DNA from: Chromatiales bacterium
GTDB lineage: Bacteria; Pseudomonadota; Gammaproteobacteria; Thiohalomonadales; Thiohalomonadaceae
DNA length: 42,981 nucleotides
Reading direction: 5' to 3'
Assembly: GCA_003251535.1 (NCBI GenBank)
Contig: QKFD01000097.1
Location: 1-42,981 of the forward strand
Part shown: in pieces, positions 1 to 8,052 of the stretch
Position numbering within the stretch: position 1 is the stretch's first letter
Layout: each line of letters opens with the position of its first letter
Program-made: the position numbers and the translations under genes
Notes under the pieces: model-generated
Database searches by the model: none
What the model saw: only the letters and a program-made list of their open reading frames with translations
Told to the model about the DNA's origin: nothing

Positions 1-103
1 GGACCAGCAGCAACGGCAACAGAAGGGGGAGAAGGCAGCGCTTTGACATCAGGGGACTCTCGCTTAACTGGGCAGCGCGGCTGCACCGGGTGACTCGGGC
101 GTG

Positions 104-120
104 GCCCCTGTCGCAGGGGC
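104..120. repeat. Perfect 7-bp hairpin
   Basis: GCCCCTG and CAGGGGC pair perfectly around a TCG loop. It lies beyond the stop of the last Ter gene and could be a 3' mRNA stabiliser. There is no T-tract on either strand. Confidence 0.45.
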
Positions 121-171
121 GCCAAATAGCTTAAGGAAAGCGAGAACCGAAGGGAGCTGGCAGATGTGACA

Positions 172-199
172 GGGTGGGGCAAAAAGTTTGACCCCACCC
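172..199. repeat. Perfect 8-bp hairpin, REP-like
   Basis: GGGTGGGG and CCCCACCC form a perfect stem around an A/T-rich 12-base loop. The layout resembles the REP-like palindromes that surround Y1-transposase (RAYT) genes, but no transposase is present and I see only one copy. It may simply be the end-of-operon hairpin of the Ter transcript. Confidence 0.35.
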
Positions 200-333
200 T
201 TCGCAAGGCGGGGGCGGCCTACTCAGTCAGTTTGGGGGAACCACTATCCCCGCAGGATACCCATCGTAGCCGTGCCCACTCGCAGGTGACAGGAGATGGC
301 GAGCCGCGCCTTGGGCGGTTTGTCAGCAAGCGG

Positions 334-1827
334 CTAACCCCCCACCAACTGCACCTGGATCAACCGTCCCCCCTCCTCCTTAGAGAGGAGGAACTGGCTG
401 CCGTCGGTCAGTTTGACGTTGCCGCCGAGGGGGATCTCGCGGCGGTTGGCGAGGTCAACCATCTGCGGCATCCCCTCATTGACCAGGTACCACTCCCCCT
501 GGTGGAGCTGGAAGTAGCCCACCCGGCGCCGCTGGGCCGGGGTGAGGTGCTCGTTGGGGAAGATCTTGCGGTTGACGTGCCAGGGGAAGAGCGATTGGCC
601 GTTCCAGACCATCACCCGGTGGTTGTCGGGTTGGTAGGCGTTGCTGTGGCGGCTGGAGTAGAGGTTGAGCACCGGCAGCTGCCCCTGGTAAGGGGTGCCG
701 CAGTGGGGACAGCGGGGTTGGGTGGTGTTGTCGAAGACATACCAGCCCATCTCGCACTGGCGGTTGGCACAGGGCTGGATCATGTCCAGGGTGCGCACCA
801 GGGCGCTCTCCCACTCGGAGGGGGTGGGACGCTGTTGGGGGTTGTGGAGGCCATCGACGAAGGCCTGGCGGAAGAGATCGGCCAGCAGCGGTCCGGCGAT
901 GGTGTAGGGGAGGCGGGTCGGGTCACCCCATGGCAGTTCGGCGGCCCGTAGCTGCTCGCTGCGCACCCGGTTGCTGGCGTCCTGCGGGTGTTCGATGAAG
1001 AGCGCTTGTGAGCCCATCGCCAGCTCCTCATCCCGGGTGGCGTCGAGGTCGTGTACCTTGCCGCCGCGCAGCGGGTGGCGATAGAACAGGTACATGTAGA
1101 TCAACACCGCCAGGGCGTGGCGATCGGTGAGGGTGGAGGGGAGCTTACGTTGGGGGTCGTGCCGATCCAGCTGTTGGGTGGCGATCACCTCGGGGGCGAT
1201 AAAGTCGGGGGTGCCCACCACGTCGGGCGGGAATTTGTTGGGCACCACCAGGCCGTCGATGTCGATGACGCAGGCCTTGCCGCGGGTGGGGTCCACCAGC
1301 ACGTTTTTGTAGGAGAGATCGGAGTGGGCCAGGCCGGCGGCGTGTAGCCGGCGCACGGCACGGCTGATGGCGAGGGCGATCTGGAGATGGGTGAGCCAGC
1401 TACCCTTCTCGGCCGGGGCGAGATACTTGGCGCGGTTGGAGGCGCTGGCGAACCACTTCCCCTCCTTCTCCTTGCCCTTGATGCCGAGGAAGTCGTTGTT
1501 GATGGAGCCGTGTTCAAAGTAGAACTGCTGGTGGTAGGCCGGCGCCACGATGCCGATGCGCCCGCCGTGCTCGACGACGCCGGTGGGCCAGCAGAACAGC
1601 TCCTGCCAGTAGCTCCCCCCCTCCTGCGCGAAGATCCCCTCTCGATAGGGGCCAACGATCGCCTTCAGTCGCTCCTTGCCGGCACTATCGAGGGGGTCGC
1701 GGAAGAAGGCCACCACATAGCTGCCGTCGGGGCTCAGGTAGACATCTTTGAGCCCCCCCTGACCGATGATCTCGTCCCGGTATTCGACCGGTTTCCCCTC
1801 TTGGGTGGTCAAACGGATGATGCCCAC
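334..1827 (-). CDS. Ter-associated Ser/Thr protein kinase with zinc ribbon
   Basis: Predicted cytoplasmic protein kinase of 497 residues, last gene of the Ter operon. A glycine-rich loop (GQGGLKDVY, residues 22-30) is followed by the catalytic loop HSDLSYKNVLVD (168-179), DIDG in the position of DFG (189-192) and an APE motif (211-213). The usual VAIK lysine is not obvious: the equivalent strand reads VVAFFRDP, so ATP anchoring may differ. After the kinase domain, C353/C358 and C373/C376 form a probable zinc ribbon, and a small beta-rich tail follows. It starts 11 bases after the PP2C stop, so a kinase/phosphatase pair is co-transcribed. By family knowledge such pairs are thought to control Ter vWA/TerD proteins by phosphorylation; the substrate is unknown. 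Confidence 0.85.
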   Translation of the reverse strand: MGIIRLTTQEGKPVEYRDEIIGQGGLKDVYLSPDGSYVVAFFRDPLDSAGKERLKAIVGPYREGIFAQEGGSYWQELFCWPTGVVEHGGRIGIVAPAYHQQFYFEHGSINNDFLGIKGKEKEGKWFASASNRAKYLAPAEKGSWLTHLQIALAISRAVRRLHAAGLAHSDLSYKNVLVDPTRGKACVIDIDGLVVPNKFPPDVVGTPDFIAPEVIATQQLDRHDPQRKLPSTLTDRHALAVLIYMYLFYRHPLRGGKVHDLDATRDEELAMGSQALFIEHPQDASNRVRSEQLRAAELPWGDPTRLPYTIAGPLLADLFRQAFVDGLHNPQQRPTPSEWESALVRTLDMIQPCANRQCEMGWYVFDNTTQPRCPHCGTPYQGQLPVLNLYSSRHSNAYQPDNHRVMVWNGQSLFPWHVNRKIFPNEHLTPAQRRRVGYFQLHQGEWYLVNEGMPQMVDLANRREIPLGGNVKLTDGSQFLLSKEEGGRLIQVQLVGG

Positions 1828-1838
1828 GGCAGGTTCCT

Positions 1839-3395
1839 CTACGGCAACAGAAGGGCGATGGTGCGGTCGTCGTGGTTGCCCGGCGAGCGGAAACCGAGCC
1901 AGTCGAGCAGCTGCTGCTCCAGGGCGGGGTTGGCGCGGTCAAAGGCGACTGCGGTGTTGAGGTCGTCGCACCAGAGTTGGCGCCACTGCTCAGGATCGGC
2001 AAAGGCGGCGGCGGTGGGGAGTTTGGCATCGGAGATGCCGTCGGTCATCAGCGCCAGGAAGGTGAAGCGCTCCTGGTGGCAGAAGAAGATACGCCGCGCC
2101 ACCTCCTCGAAACCGCCAGCAAATTCGGAGCGCTGGAGGAAGCGGGTCTGACCGGCATACTCCCCACTGTCGGCGGCACTCAAGGGGGTGAGGGTCATCG
2201 TCTCCAGGTCAAACAGGGCCGCGCCACCATCCCCCACGGAGAAGCCGGCGCAGAACCAACCCGTGGCCAGCGGCCGGGCGACGCAGAGCACCAGGGTGGT
2301 GAAGAAGGCGGCGGCAGAGGTGGCGTAGGCCTCGGCCTCGGCCTCGATCGCCTTGGCGGCGGCGAAGGCAGCGGTGACCAGGGATTGGTAGATCTGACTC
2401 TGGAGCTGCCGGGTGGCGTCGCCATTGCCCTGCTGGTGGGCCGCCAGCAGCCGCTCCAGTTGGGGGGCGAGCTGCTGCTCTAAGAGCGGCGGCAGCTCGT
2501 GCAGCACGGTGGCCACCGCCAGCTGGGAGCCACGGCGGGAGAGGCGGGCGCTGCCAGCACCGTCGGCCACGGCGGCGATATACCAGCCGTCGGCGGTGCG
2601 CAGCAGGCCGAGGTCGTCATCGCGGCAGCTCCCTTCGTGGGCGTGGGAGCGGCCGCGCTGGCTGGCACCGACGCAGAGCAGCTCCGTGTCCAAGCGCAGG
2701 GTGGCGCTATCCGGCTTCCAGAACGGTACCTCGGGGTTGCTCGGCTTATTGGCCCAGAGCGAATAGGGATCGGGGATCACGGCTAGGTTGGCGGTGATCT
2801 CCACCCCTTGGCCGTGACGCTGGCCCAGCAGCCGCAAGCGGAAGTCGCCACTGCTGGTGGGGATGCCATGCAGGGTGGCGTCGGCGAGATCTAGGGTGAG
2901 GCCGGGGATCTCCCCCGCCAGGAGTTGCAGCTGGTCGATCCCCTCGATGGCGAGGCTCGCCTGGTAGGGCTCACCTGCCTTGGCATTCTTCAGAAATAGG
3001 CTCTTGCGTAGCGGTTCGAGCATCTGTGCCGCCTCCTCTCCTGGTGGCAGTGGTGGGATCCCACCGGGTTGGGGGGCGTCGAGCCGCTGCGGGGGCGGTT
3101 CCGGCGCTCCCTCTGGCACCGGAGGCTCTCCCTCCGGCGCGGTCGCTGGCAGCTCACCCGCCTCCGCCGGTGGGCTGTCCTCCTCTGCCGTGGCGGGGGC
3201 TACGGTTGGCGCCTCCGGCGGCGCGACTGCCTCACTGGCCGCCAGCAACAACAGCAGCCGTCGCTGCGTTGGGGTCAGCTGGTCGCTGCCGCCATAGCCG
3301 ACACCGGGATCGGGTACCCCCGCCGCCGCCATCGCCTCCAGTAGCTCCTGGAGGGAGGCCCGCAGTTGGGGGCTGGGTTGGAAGCCCGCACTCAT
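1839..3395 (-). CDS. PP2C-family protein phosphatase with Ig-like N-terminal region
   Basis: A 518-residue protein. The C-terminal half (about 245-518) is a PP2C phosphatase with metal-binding motifs AVADGAGSA (275-283), VGDGG (387-391), MTDGISD (450-456) and NHDDRT (507-512). The N-terminal half is a helical start, a Pro/Glu-rich linker (about 58-120) and a beta-rich segment (about 140-205) with the GLTLDLADATLHGIPTSSG signature of putative Ig/cadherin-like domains. The ATG overlaps the TGA of the upstream TerY gene as ATGA, so the two are translationally coupled. Its likely job is to reverse phosphorylation by the kinase that follows. PP2C genes are a recognised component of extended Ter systems. 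Confidence 0.85.
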   Translation of the reverse strand: MSAGFQPSPQLRASLQELLEAMAAAGVPDPGVGYGGSDQLTPTQRRLLLLLAASEAVAPPEAPTVAPATAEEDSPPAEAGELPATAPEGEPPVPEGAPEPPPQRLDAPQPGGIPPLPPGEEAAQMLEPLRKSLFLKNAKAGEPYQASLAIEGIDQLQLLAGEIPGLTLDLADATLHGIPTSSGDFRLRLLGQRHGQGVEITANLAVIPDPYSLWANKPSNPEVPFWKPDSATLRLDTELLCVGASQRGRSHAHEGSCRDDDLGLLRTADGWYIAAVADGAGSARLSRRGSQLAVATVLHELPPLLEQQLAPQLERLLAAHQQGNGDATRQLQSQIYQSLVTAAFAAAKAIEAEAEAYATSAAAFFTTLVLCVARPLATGWFCAGFSVGDGGAALFDLETMTLTPLSAADSGEYAGQTRFLQRSEFAGGFEEVARRIFFCHQERFTFLALMTDGISDAKLPTAAAFADPEQWRQLWCDDLNTAVAFDRANPALEQQLLDWLGFRSPGNHDDRTIALLLP

Positions 3396-4465
3396 CCACG
3401 CCCCCGCGCCACATCAAACCCATCGCCGTCACAGGCGGAGCTGTAGTAACCGACCTCGCCGCACCAGGGGCAGGTCTGTTCGCCATCGCCGGTGACGCAG
3501 TGGATCTTGCCGCAGGAGCACACCGCCATGCCGAACTGGGCGTTGCAGTGGGGGCACTGCGGCTGGCCCACCAGATCCGCCGAGTGGACCGACTGGCCAA
3601 CGGGATCGCCGGCGGAGAGATCGAAGTAGCTGTATTTCACCGGCACCGCGGCGCTTAGGGCATAGCGCCGGGTGCGCAGCAGGGCCGAGAGGGCGGGATC
3701 GGAGGTCTCGATGCGCCCCAGGTGAAGCTCGTACTTCACCACGTAGGGGAGCTTGGTCTTGGCGCAGCGGCCGACAAAGATGGCGTAGCGGTCATCGACC
3801 CCGTTGAATGGGGTCAGGCCCGCGGCGGCGTTGACGGGGACCAGCAGCCCCGGCTCGCTCTTGGCCAGGCTCACCCGGCCATCGCTGCCGCTGCTGACGC
3901 TGCGGCTCTGGCTCTGGATGGACATGCTGAGCCACTTGATGAAGCGGGCGAAGGCGTCGGGGGCGGTGTCGTTGAAGACCACTACGTCGTCGGTCAGCCG
4001 TTGCAGCAGGGTGTGATCGGCGGTGCCGCCGATGGAGATGGCCACCAGATTGGCACGGCTACGATAGCCGCGGTTCCAGCGCTCCAACGCGGCGCTTGGG
4101 TCGTCGGTGGAGTGGCCGTCGGTGAGCAGGAAGACGATGGGGCGCCAGTCCCCTTTGCGGTCGGTGGTGGTGGTCACCACGCTGCGGTCGATCTCATCCA
4201 TCAGGTGGTTGAGGGCCGTGCCGATGGCGGTGCCTCCCCCCACCGGCAGCTCCGGCGGATGGAAGCTGATCAGCTCGGTTAAGGGGTTGACTGTTACCGC
4301 CTTGCCGGCAAAGGCGATGACCGAGAGGTAGGCGGTCTCCAGGGCGTAGGGGTCGCGCCGCAGGGTGGCGACAATGGCGCCGATCCCCTCTTCAAGGCGG
4401 TAGAGCTGCTCTCCGACCATCGATTCGGAGACATCGACTAGAAAGAAGATCGGCAGTCGGCGCAT
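3392..4465 (-). CDS. terY: TerY vWA protein with C-terminal zinc-binding domain
   Basis: A 357-residue von Willebrand A protein. MIDAS residues are visible: DVSES (D11, S13, S15), a threonine at about 79 in GGGTAIG, and LTDGHS (D116). After the vWA domain (1 to about 185) comes a TerY-C-like region (about 195-357) carrying CPHC, CSC, a lone Cys, CPWC and a final Cys between residues 304 and 345. That is enough for two zinc sites. TerY proteins are thought to act as metal-dependent scaffolds that dock TerD-family proteins. The start is an ATG with AAGGAGG upstream. It is the longest of three consecutive TerY genes and is coupled to the phosphatase gene downstream. Confidence 0.85.
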   Translation of the reverse strand: MRRLPIFFLVDVSESMVGEQLYRLEEGIGAIVATLRRDPYALETAYLSVIAFAGKAVTVNPLTELISFHPPELPVGGGTAIGTALNHLMDEIDRSVVTTTTDRKGDWRPIVFLLTDGHSTDDPSAALERWNRGYRSRANLVAISIGGTADHTLLQRLTDDVVVFNDTAPDAFARFIKWLSMSIQSQSRSVSSGSDGRVSLAKSEPGLLVPVNAAAGLTPFNGVDDRYAIFVGRCAKTKLPYVVKYELHLGRIETSDPALSALLRTRRYALSAAVPVKYSYFDLSAGDPVGQSVHSADLVGQPQCPHCNAQFGMAVCSCGKIHCVTGDGEQTCPWCGEVGYYSSACDGDGFDVARGRG

Positions 4466-4517
4466 CGCGCCCTCCTTACAGCGGTTTAGGGTTGGGGTAG
4501 CGGGGCCGTTGGGTGGG

Positions 4518-4539
4518 GGGATATAGGGGGTGATATCCC
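4518..4539. repeat. Intra-operon hairpin
   Basis: GGGATAT and ATATCCC form a perfect 7-bp stem around an 8-base loop. It sits in the 80-base gap between two TerY genes, the widest gap in the Ter operon. It could be a processing or stability element. No T-run follows on the minus strand. Confidence 0.4.
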
Positions 4540-4545
4540 GCGCCG

Positions 4546-5181
4546 TCAGAACACCACATGCACCTCTGGCGGCGGGGGCGGCAGGGTGACGCTGGTCGCC
4601 GCCCCCATGGTCCGGTTACCGCTGGAGATGGCGGAGGTGACCCACTTGAACAGGCTGCTGAAACCGGCGCCATCCATGGTGTCGAGGGCCACTACATGGT
4701 CGCAGAGGGGGGTGAGGTCCTCCTTGCGCGCCTTGGGGCCGGCGACACAACCGATGATGCTGGCAAAGCCGATCTCGCGGATGAGCGGGCACTGCTGCTC
4801 AAACATCTGGATATCCGATGGCTTGCCATCGGTCATCACAAATAGGAAGGGCGCCCAATCCCCCTTCTCCTCGTTGGTGGAGCGGCGGATCTCCTGGCGG
4901 ATGCGGTTACCGAGGGTCTCCAGCGCCAGGCCGAGGTGGGTTGGCCCCGACTGAGGGGTGGTGATCTCCGGTACCTGTAGCTCGTCCAACGGGGTGAGCG
5001 GGACCACCACCTTGGCGTCCGTATCGAAGGTGATGAGGCTGAGGTGGACCGTCTCCAGCGCGTGGGGGTCCTGGCGCAGGGCGCTCACCATGACGCGGAT
5101 CCCCGTGTTGACCGCCTCGATGGGTTCGCCCCGCATCGAGCCGGAGGTGTCGAGCAGCAGATAGACCGGCAATCTTCTCAC
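4546..5181 (-). CDS. terY: TerY-type vWA protein (short form)
   Basis: A 211-residue single-domain vWA protein with an intact MIDAS start, DTSGSM (D11, S13, S15), and an FVMTDGKPSD metal-site motif. It ends in a short run of prolines plus a hydrophobic tail (EVHVVF), which may be a docking peptide. It is clearly a paralog of the next TerY upstream: both begin MRRLPVYL and have the same length. The start is GTG with GAGGA just upstream. It probably works as a cytoplasmic metal-dependent adaptor of the Ter complex; the individual role is not known. Confidence 0.85.
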   Translation of the reverse strand: MRRLPVYLLLDTSGSMRGEPIEAVNTGIRVMVSALRQDPHALETVHLSLITFDTDAKVVVPLTPLDELQVPEITTPQSGPTHLGLALETLGNRIRQEIRRSTNEEKGDWAPFLFVMTDGKPSDIQMFEQQCPLIREIGFASIIGCVAGPKARKEDLTPLCDHVVALDTMDGAGFSSLFKWVTSAISSGNRTMGAATSVTLPPPPPEVHVVF

Positions 5182-5205
5182 GTGGTCCTCCTGGGGTAGG
5201 CAAAC

Positions 5206-5841
5206 TCAGGCAAGGGTGATCTGGGGCGGCGGTGGCGGCAGTTCGCTGATGCCGCTGGTATCGCGCTTGTTGAGATCCACCCGCTTGGAGGTGGCGGAGA
5301 CGCTGGCGGAGACCCATTTGAAGAAGGCGCCGATGGCGCTGGCGTCGGCGGTATCGAGCACCACCACCGCCTCGGTGATCTGCTTGAGCAGGTCAACCTT
5401 GGCGTGGGGGCCGGCGGCGCAGGCGATCACCGTGCCGGTGGGGGCGCGCCGAAAGGCGTTCAGCCCCGCCTGCCAGTCGTCGGTGGGCTGGCCGTCGGTC
5501 ATCAGAAAGACCAGCGGTTTCCAATCCCCCTTCTCGGTCGGTGTGGTCTTGCGTACCTCCCGCTCGATGCACTCGCCGGTGAGGCGCAGGGCGTCACCGA
5601 GGGCGGTGGTGGTGCCCACCTCCAGCGTGGGAGGTTGAAAGTTGACCACCTCGGTCAGCGGGGTGAGCTGGCGCGCCTGCGCATCGAAGGCGATGACGCT
5701 AAGAAAGGCGGTCTCCAGGGCGTAGGGGTCACTGCGCAGGGTGCTCACCACCATCTGCACACCGTTGCGCACCGCCTCGATGGGTTCGCCGTGCATCGAA
5801 CCGGAGAGATCGAGGACCAGGTAGACGGGGAGGCGCCGCAT
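5206..5841 (-). CDS. terY: TerY-type vWA protein (short form)
   Basis: A 211-residue vWA protein, the first of three TerY genes in transcription order. The MIDAS motif is DLSGSM (residues 11-16), with FLMTDGQPTDD as the later metal site. It ends with five prolines and QITLA, like its neighbour. The ATG is preceded by AGGAG at good spacing. Similarity to the following gene points to tandem duplication, then divergence of surface residues. Predicted role: metal-dependent protein scaffold in the Ter membrane-linked complex. Confidence 0.85.
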   Translation of the reverse strand: MRRLPVYLVLDLSGSMHGEPIEAVRNGVQMVVSTLRSDPYALETAFLSVIAFDAQARQLTPLTEVVNFQPPTLEVGTTTALGDALRLTGECIEREVRKTTPTEKGDWKPLVFLMTDGQPTDDWQAGLNAFRRAPTGTVIACAAGPHAKVDLLKQITEAVVVLDTADASAIGAFFKWVSASVSATSKRVDLNKRDTSGISELPPPPPQITLA

Positions 5842-5879
5842 CGCAGACTCCTATGGTAGTGGTGGATGGCAAACGGGGA

Positions 5880-6458
5880 TCAGGCGACCTGGATCCCATA
5901 CTGGGCGCACATGGCCGCCAGTCCACCGGAGTAGCCCTGGCCGACGGCGCGGAACTTCCACTCGCCGTTGTGGCGGTAGATCTCGCCAAAGATCATCGCG
6001 GTCTCGGTGGAGTAGTCCTCGGAGAGGTCGTAACGTGCCACCTCCCGCCCGGTATCGTCATTGACGATACGGATGAAGGCGTTTTTGACCTGACCGAAGT
6101 TTTGGCGTCGCGCCTCGGCGTCGTGGATGGTGACGGTGATGGCGATGGTCTGGATATCGGCGGCAAGGCGATCCAGGGCCACTTTGATCGCCTCGTCATC
6201 CCCCTCGCCGGCCCCGGTGCGGTTGTCGCCGGTGTGCTGCACGGCGCCGTCACTGGAGGTGAGGTTGTTGTAGAAGATGAAGCCCAGCTCACTCAGCACT
6301 TTCTGGTTGCTGCCGAGGAGGAAGGCGGAGGCGTCGAGGTCGAAATCGGCGCCATCGGTGGCGCGGGCATCCCAACCGAGGCCGATCAAGATCTGCTTGA
6401 GGTTGGGCTCCTGCTTGGAGAGCGAGACGTTGCCCCCCTTGTTGAGTGAAATGGCCAT
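5880..6458 (-). CDS. terD: TerD-family calcium-binding stress protein
   Basis: A 192-residue TerD domain protein. Hallmarks are the [15 protein letters not shown] start, [21 protein letters not shown] (an acidic loop that binds Ca2+ in characterised TerD proteins), [16 protein letters not shown] and the end motif [14 protein letters not shown]. It follows terC, which is the place of terD in the classical terZABCDE order. TerD and TerE cannot be separated by eye, so the letter is assigned by position. It is closely similar to the first gene of the operon at 11391-11969. TerD proteins are cytoplasmic and are thought to associate with TerC at the membrane. The upstream ribosome site is GGAG. Confidence 0.9.
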   Translation of the reverse strand: MAISLNKGGNVSLSKQEPNLKQILIGLGWDARATDGADFDLDASAFLLGSNQKVLSELGFIFYNNLTSSDGAVQHTGDNRTGAGEGDDEAIKVALDRLAADIQTIAITVTIHDAEARRQNFGQVKNAFIRIVNDDTGREVARYDLSEDYSTETAMIFGEIYRHNGEWKFRAVGQGYSGGLAAMCAQYGIQVA

Positions 6459-6478
6459 CTAACATGCTCCTTTGGGGT

Positions 6479-6513
6479 GGGCAGGGGGCGATCCCCCCGC
6501 CCAAATTTTTTTT
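6479..6513 (+). terminator. Intrinsic terminator pointing against the Ter operon
   Basis: GGGCAGGGGG and CCCCCCGCCC pair with one A/C mismatch and are followed by AAA and eight T's on the plus strand. That is a textbook intrinsic terminator for rightward transcription. No rightward gene lies to its left, so it would stop antisense transcripts entering terC. On the minus strand the same hairpin has no downstream T-run, so the operon transcript should read through it. Confidence 0.6.
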
Positions 6514-6518
6514 AGTTG

Positions 6519-7568
6519 TCAGTCGCCAGACTTCTGTGACGCCTCTTTCTCGCCCGCTTCTGCCTCCTCCTTCTCCGGCCAGATAAAGGAGGCCACCACC
6601 CCAGCCAGCAGGGTACCCAGCACCACCATCAGGCTGGCGTTGGGGGAGATATGGAGGAAGCTCCAACCGAAGACATGCTCACCCGCCTGGAGCGTAAGCT
6701 TGAAGGCGATGAAGAAGAGCAGGGCGATGACCGCCTTCTCCAGGTGGACCAGGTAACGGGTCAGGGCCGCCAGCACAAAGTAGAGCGAGCGCAGGCCGAG
6801 GATGGCAAAGATCATCGCCGCATAGACCAGCAGCGGCTCCTGGGTGACTGCAATGACCGCCGGCACCGAGTCGAAGGCGAACATCACGTCGGAGGTCTCG
6901 ATGGCCATGAGGCAGAGGAAGGCCGGGGTGGCGAATAGGGCCGCATCCCGCTTCATCTGGATGGAGGGGTCATCCTTGGCCAGGTCGTTGACGATCATCC
7001 GCGTGACAAAGAAGCGCTCGGCGTGCATCCGCGGGAAGATGGGCATGATGCGTTCGGTGAGCCGTACCGACCAGTGCTCCGAGTAGTCGGTCACCTCCTC
7101 ATCTTCCTTGCCTGCGGTGAGCATCTTCCAACCGGACCAGGCCACCACGATGGCAAAGATGAAGCCCACCCAGGGGGCGAGGTGGAATAGGCCGGTGCCC
7201 GCGGCGACAAAGATTGCCCGGAACACCAGGGCGCCGATGATGCCCCAGTAGAGGATGCGGTGTTGCAGCGCCCCCTTGATGCCGAAGGAGGCGAAGATGG
7301 CCATAAAGACCATCAGATTGTCGATGGAGAGCGACTTCTCCAGCACCACGCCGGCGAGGTAGAGATCGGCCCACTGTTTGTCGAAACGGAACCAGAGGTA
7401 ACCGTAGAAGGCGAGCGCCAGGCTGATCCAGAACAGCGACCAGAGGCTGGCATCCTTCACGGAGATCTCTTGGGTGCCGCGGTGGGCAAACAGGTCCATG
7501 AAGACGGAGAAGGCAACCACCGCGAAGAAGATCGCAATGGTCTCAAGGGGAAAACCAAAACTGGCCAT
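6519..7568 (-). CDS. terC: TerC integral membrane protein
   Basis: A 349-residue polytopic inner-membrane protein of the TerC family, with about seven to nine hydrophobic segments. The family signature runs through VVLEKSLSIDNLMVFMAIF and AIETSDVMFAFDSVPAVIA, with conserved membrane aspartates that probably bind metal. The C-terminus is a charged cytoplasmic tail rich in Glu and Lys. TerC proteins are implicated in metal (notably Mn) export and are the membrane anchor of the Ter complex. The length is normal for the family. It sits between terB and terD, the classical order. Confidence 0.92.
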   Translation of the reverse strand: MASFGFPLETIAIFFAVVAFSVFMDLFAHRGTQEISVKDASLWSLFWISLALAFYGYLWFRFDKQWADLYLAGVVLEKSLSIDNLMVFMAIFASFGIKGALQHRILYWGIIGALVFRAIFVAAGTGLFHLAPWVGFIFAIVVAWSGWKMLTAGKEDEEVTDYSEHWSVRLTERIMPIFPRMHAERFFVTRMIVNDLAKDDPSIQMKRDAALFATPAFLCLMAIETSDVMFAFDSVPAVIAVTQEPLLVYAAMIFAILGLRSLYFVLAALTRYLVHLEKAVIALLFFIAFKLTLQAGEHVFGWSFLHISPNASLMVVLGTLLAGVVASFIWPEKEEAEAGEKEASQKSGD

Positions 7569-7586
7569 CGAATGGTTCCGTTATGC

Positions 7587-8039
7587 TTAGAGGTCAAAGT
7601 CGGCCGGGTTGAGGCCGATCTCGGAGCACATGCGGCGCACCACCGCCCGCTCCGAGTCATCGAAATCGCCATCGGCAGAGCCAATGGCGCAGCAGACCCG
7701 GATCACCAGCTGTGCCTGCGGTTTCCCGCGGAACTTACCCACGGCCTGCATCACCTCACCGGTGCCGATGGTGGAGTCAAACTCGAACTTCTCCACATAC
7801 TTCTGGAACAGCTTGATGACGTCGTTTTGATCGAATACCTGGAGCTGCTCGGAGCTGCGCAGATAGCCCATCATCTTCTGCTTCTCCGCCGCGGAGACGC
7901 TGCCATCGGCATAGGCGACCATGGCGCAGCCCGCCACCACCGCCTCTAGCAGGTCCTTGGATTTGAACTTGGTGACCTCTTTGTTGAGGGCATCTCGTGC
8001 TTCGGTGACGTTGCGTTTTACCCAATCGGTGAAGGACAT
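7587..8039 (-). CDS. terB: TerB metal-binding protein
   Basis: A 150-residue all-helical TerB protein. The two acidic metal-site turns typical of the family are present: YADGSVSAAEK in the first helical repeat and GSADGDFDDSER in the second. TerB is cytoplasmic and is reported to associate with TerC at the membrane. The length matches the family (about 150). The start ATG has GGAG upstream. The gene lies between terA and terC as in classical ter operons. Confidence 0.92.
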   Translation of the reverse strand: MSFTDWVKRNVTEARDALNKEVTKFKSKDLLEAVVAGCAMVAYADGSVSAAEKQKMMGYLRSSEQLQVFDQNDVIKLFQKYVEKFEFDSTIGTGEVMQAVGKFRGKPQAQLVIRVCCAIGSADGDFDDSERAVVRRMCSEIGLNPADFDL

Positions 8040-8052
8040 GCTCGTCTCCTAT

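Larger units (their letters stand above)
1..333. other. Non-coding stretch downstream of the Ter operon
   Basis: I see no credible gene here. The only long reading frame that enters it runs antisense to the kinase gene and lacks any recognisable motif. The stretch holds two perfect hairpins (listed separately) and is probably the 3' trailer of the leftward Ter operon. Neither hairpin is followed by a T-run on the minus strand, so no standard intrinsic terminator is visible. Confidence 0.5.

Noticed and set aside
166-951. Long rightward frame of 261 codons with alternating Val/Gly/Glu
   Set aside because: It is the complement of the kinase gene in high-GC DNA; it has no motif and no ribosome site.
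1387-2151. Rightward frame of 254 codons across the kinase/PP2C junction
   Set aside because: Antisense shadow; both leftward genes have clear domains in the same DNA.
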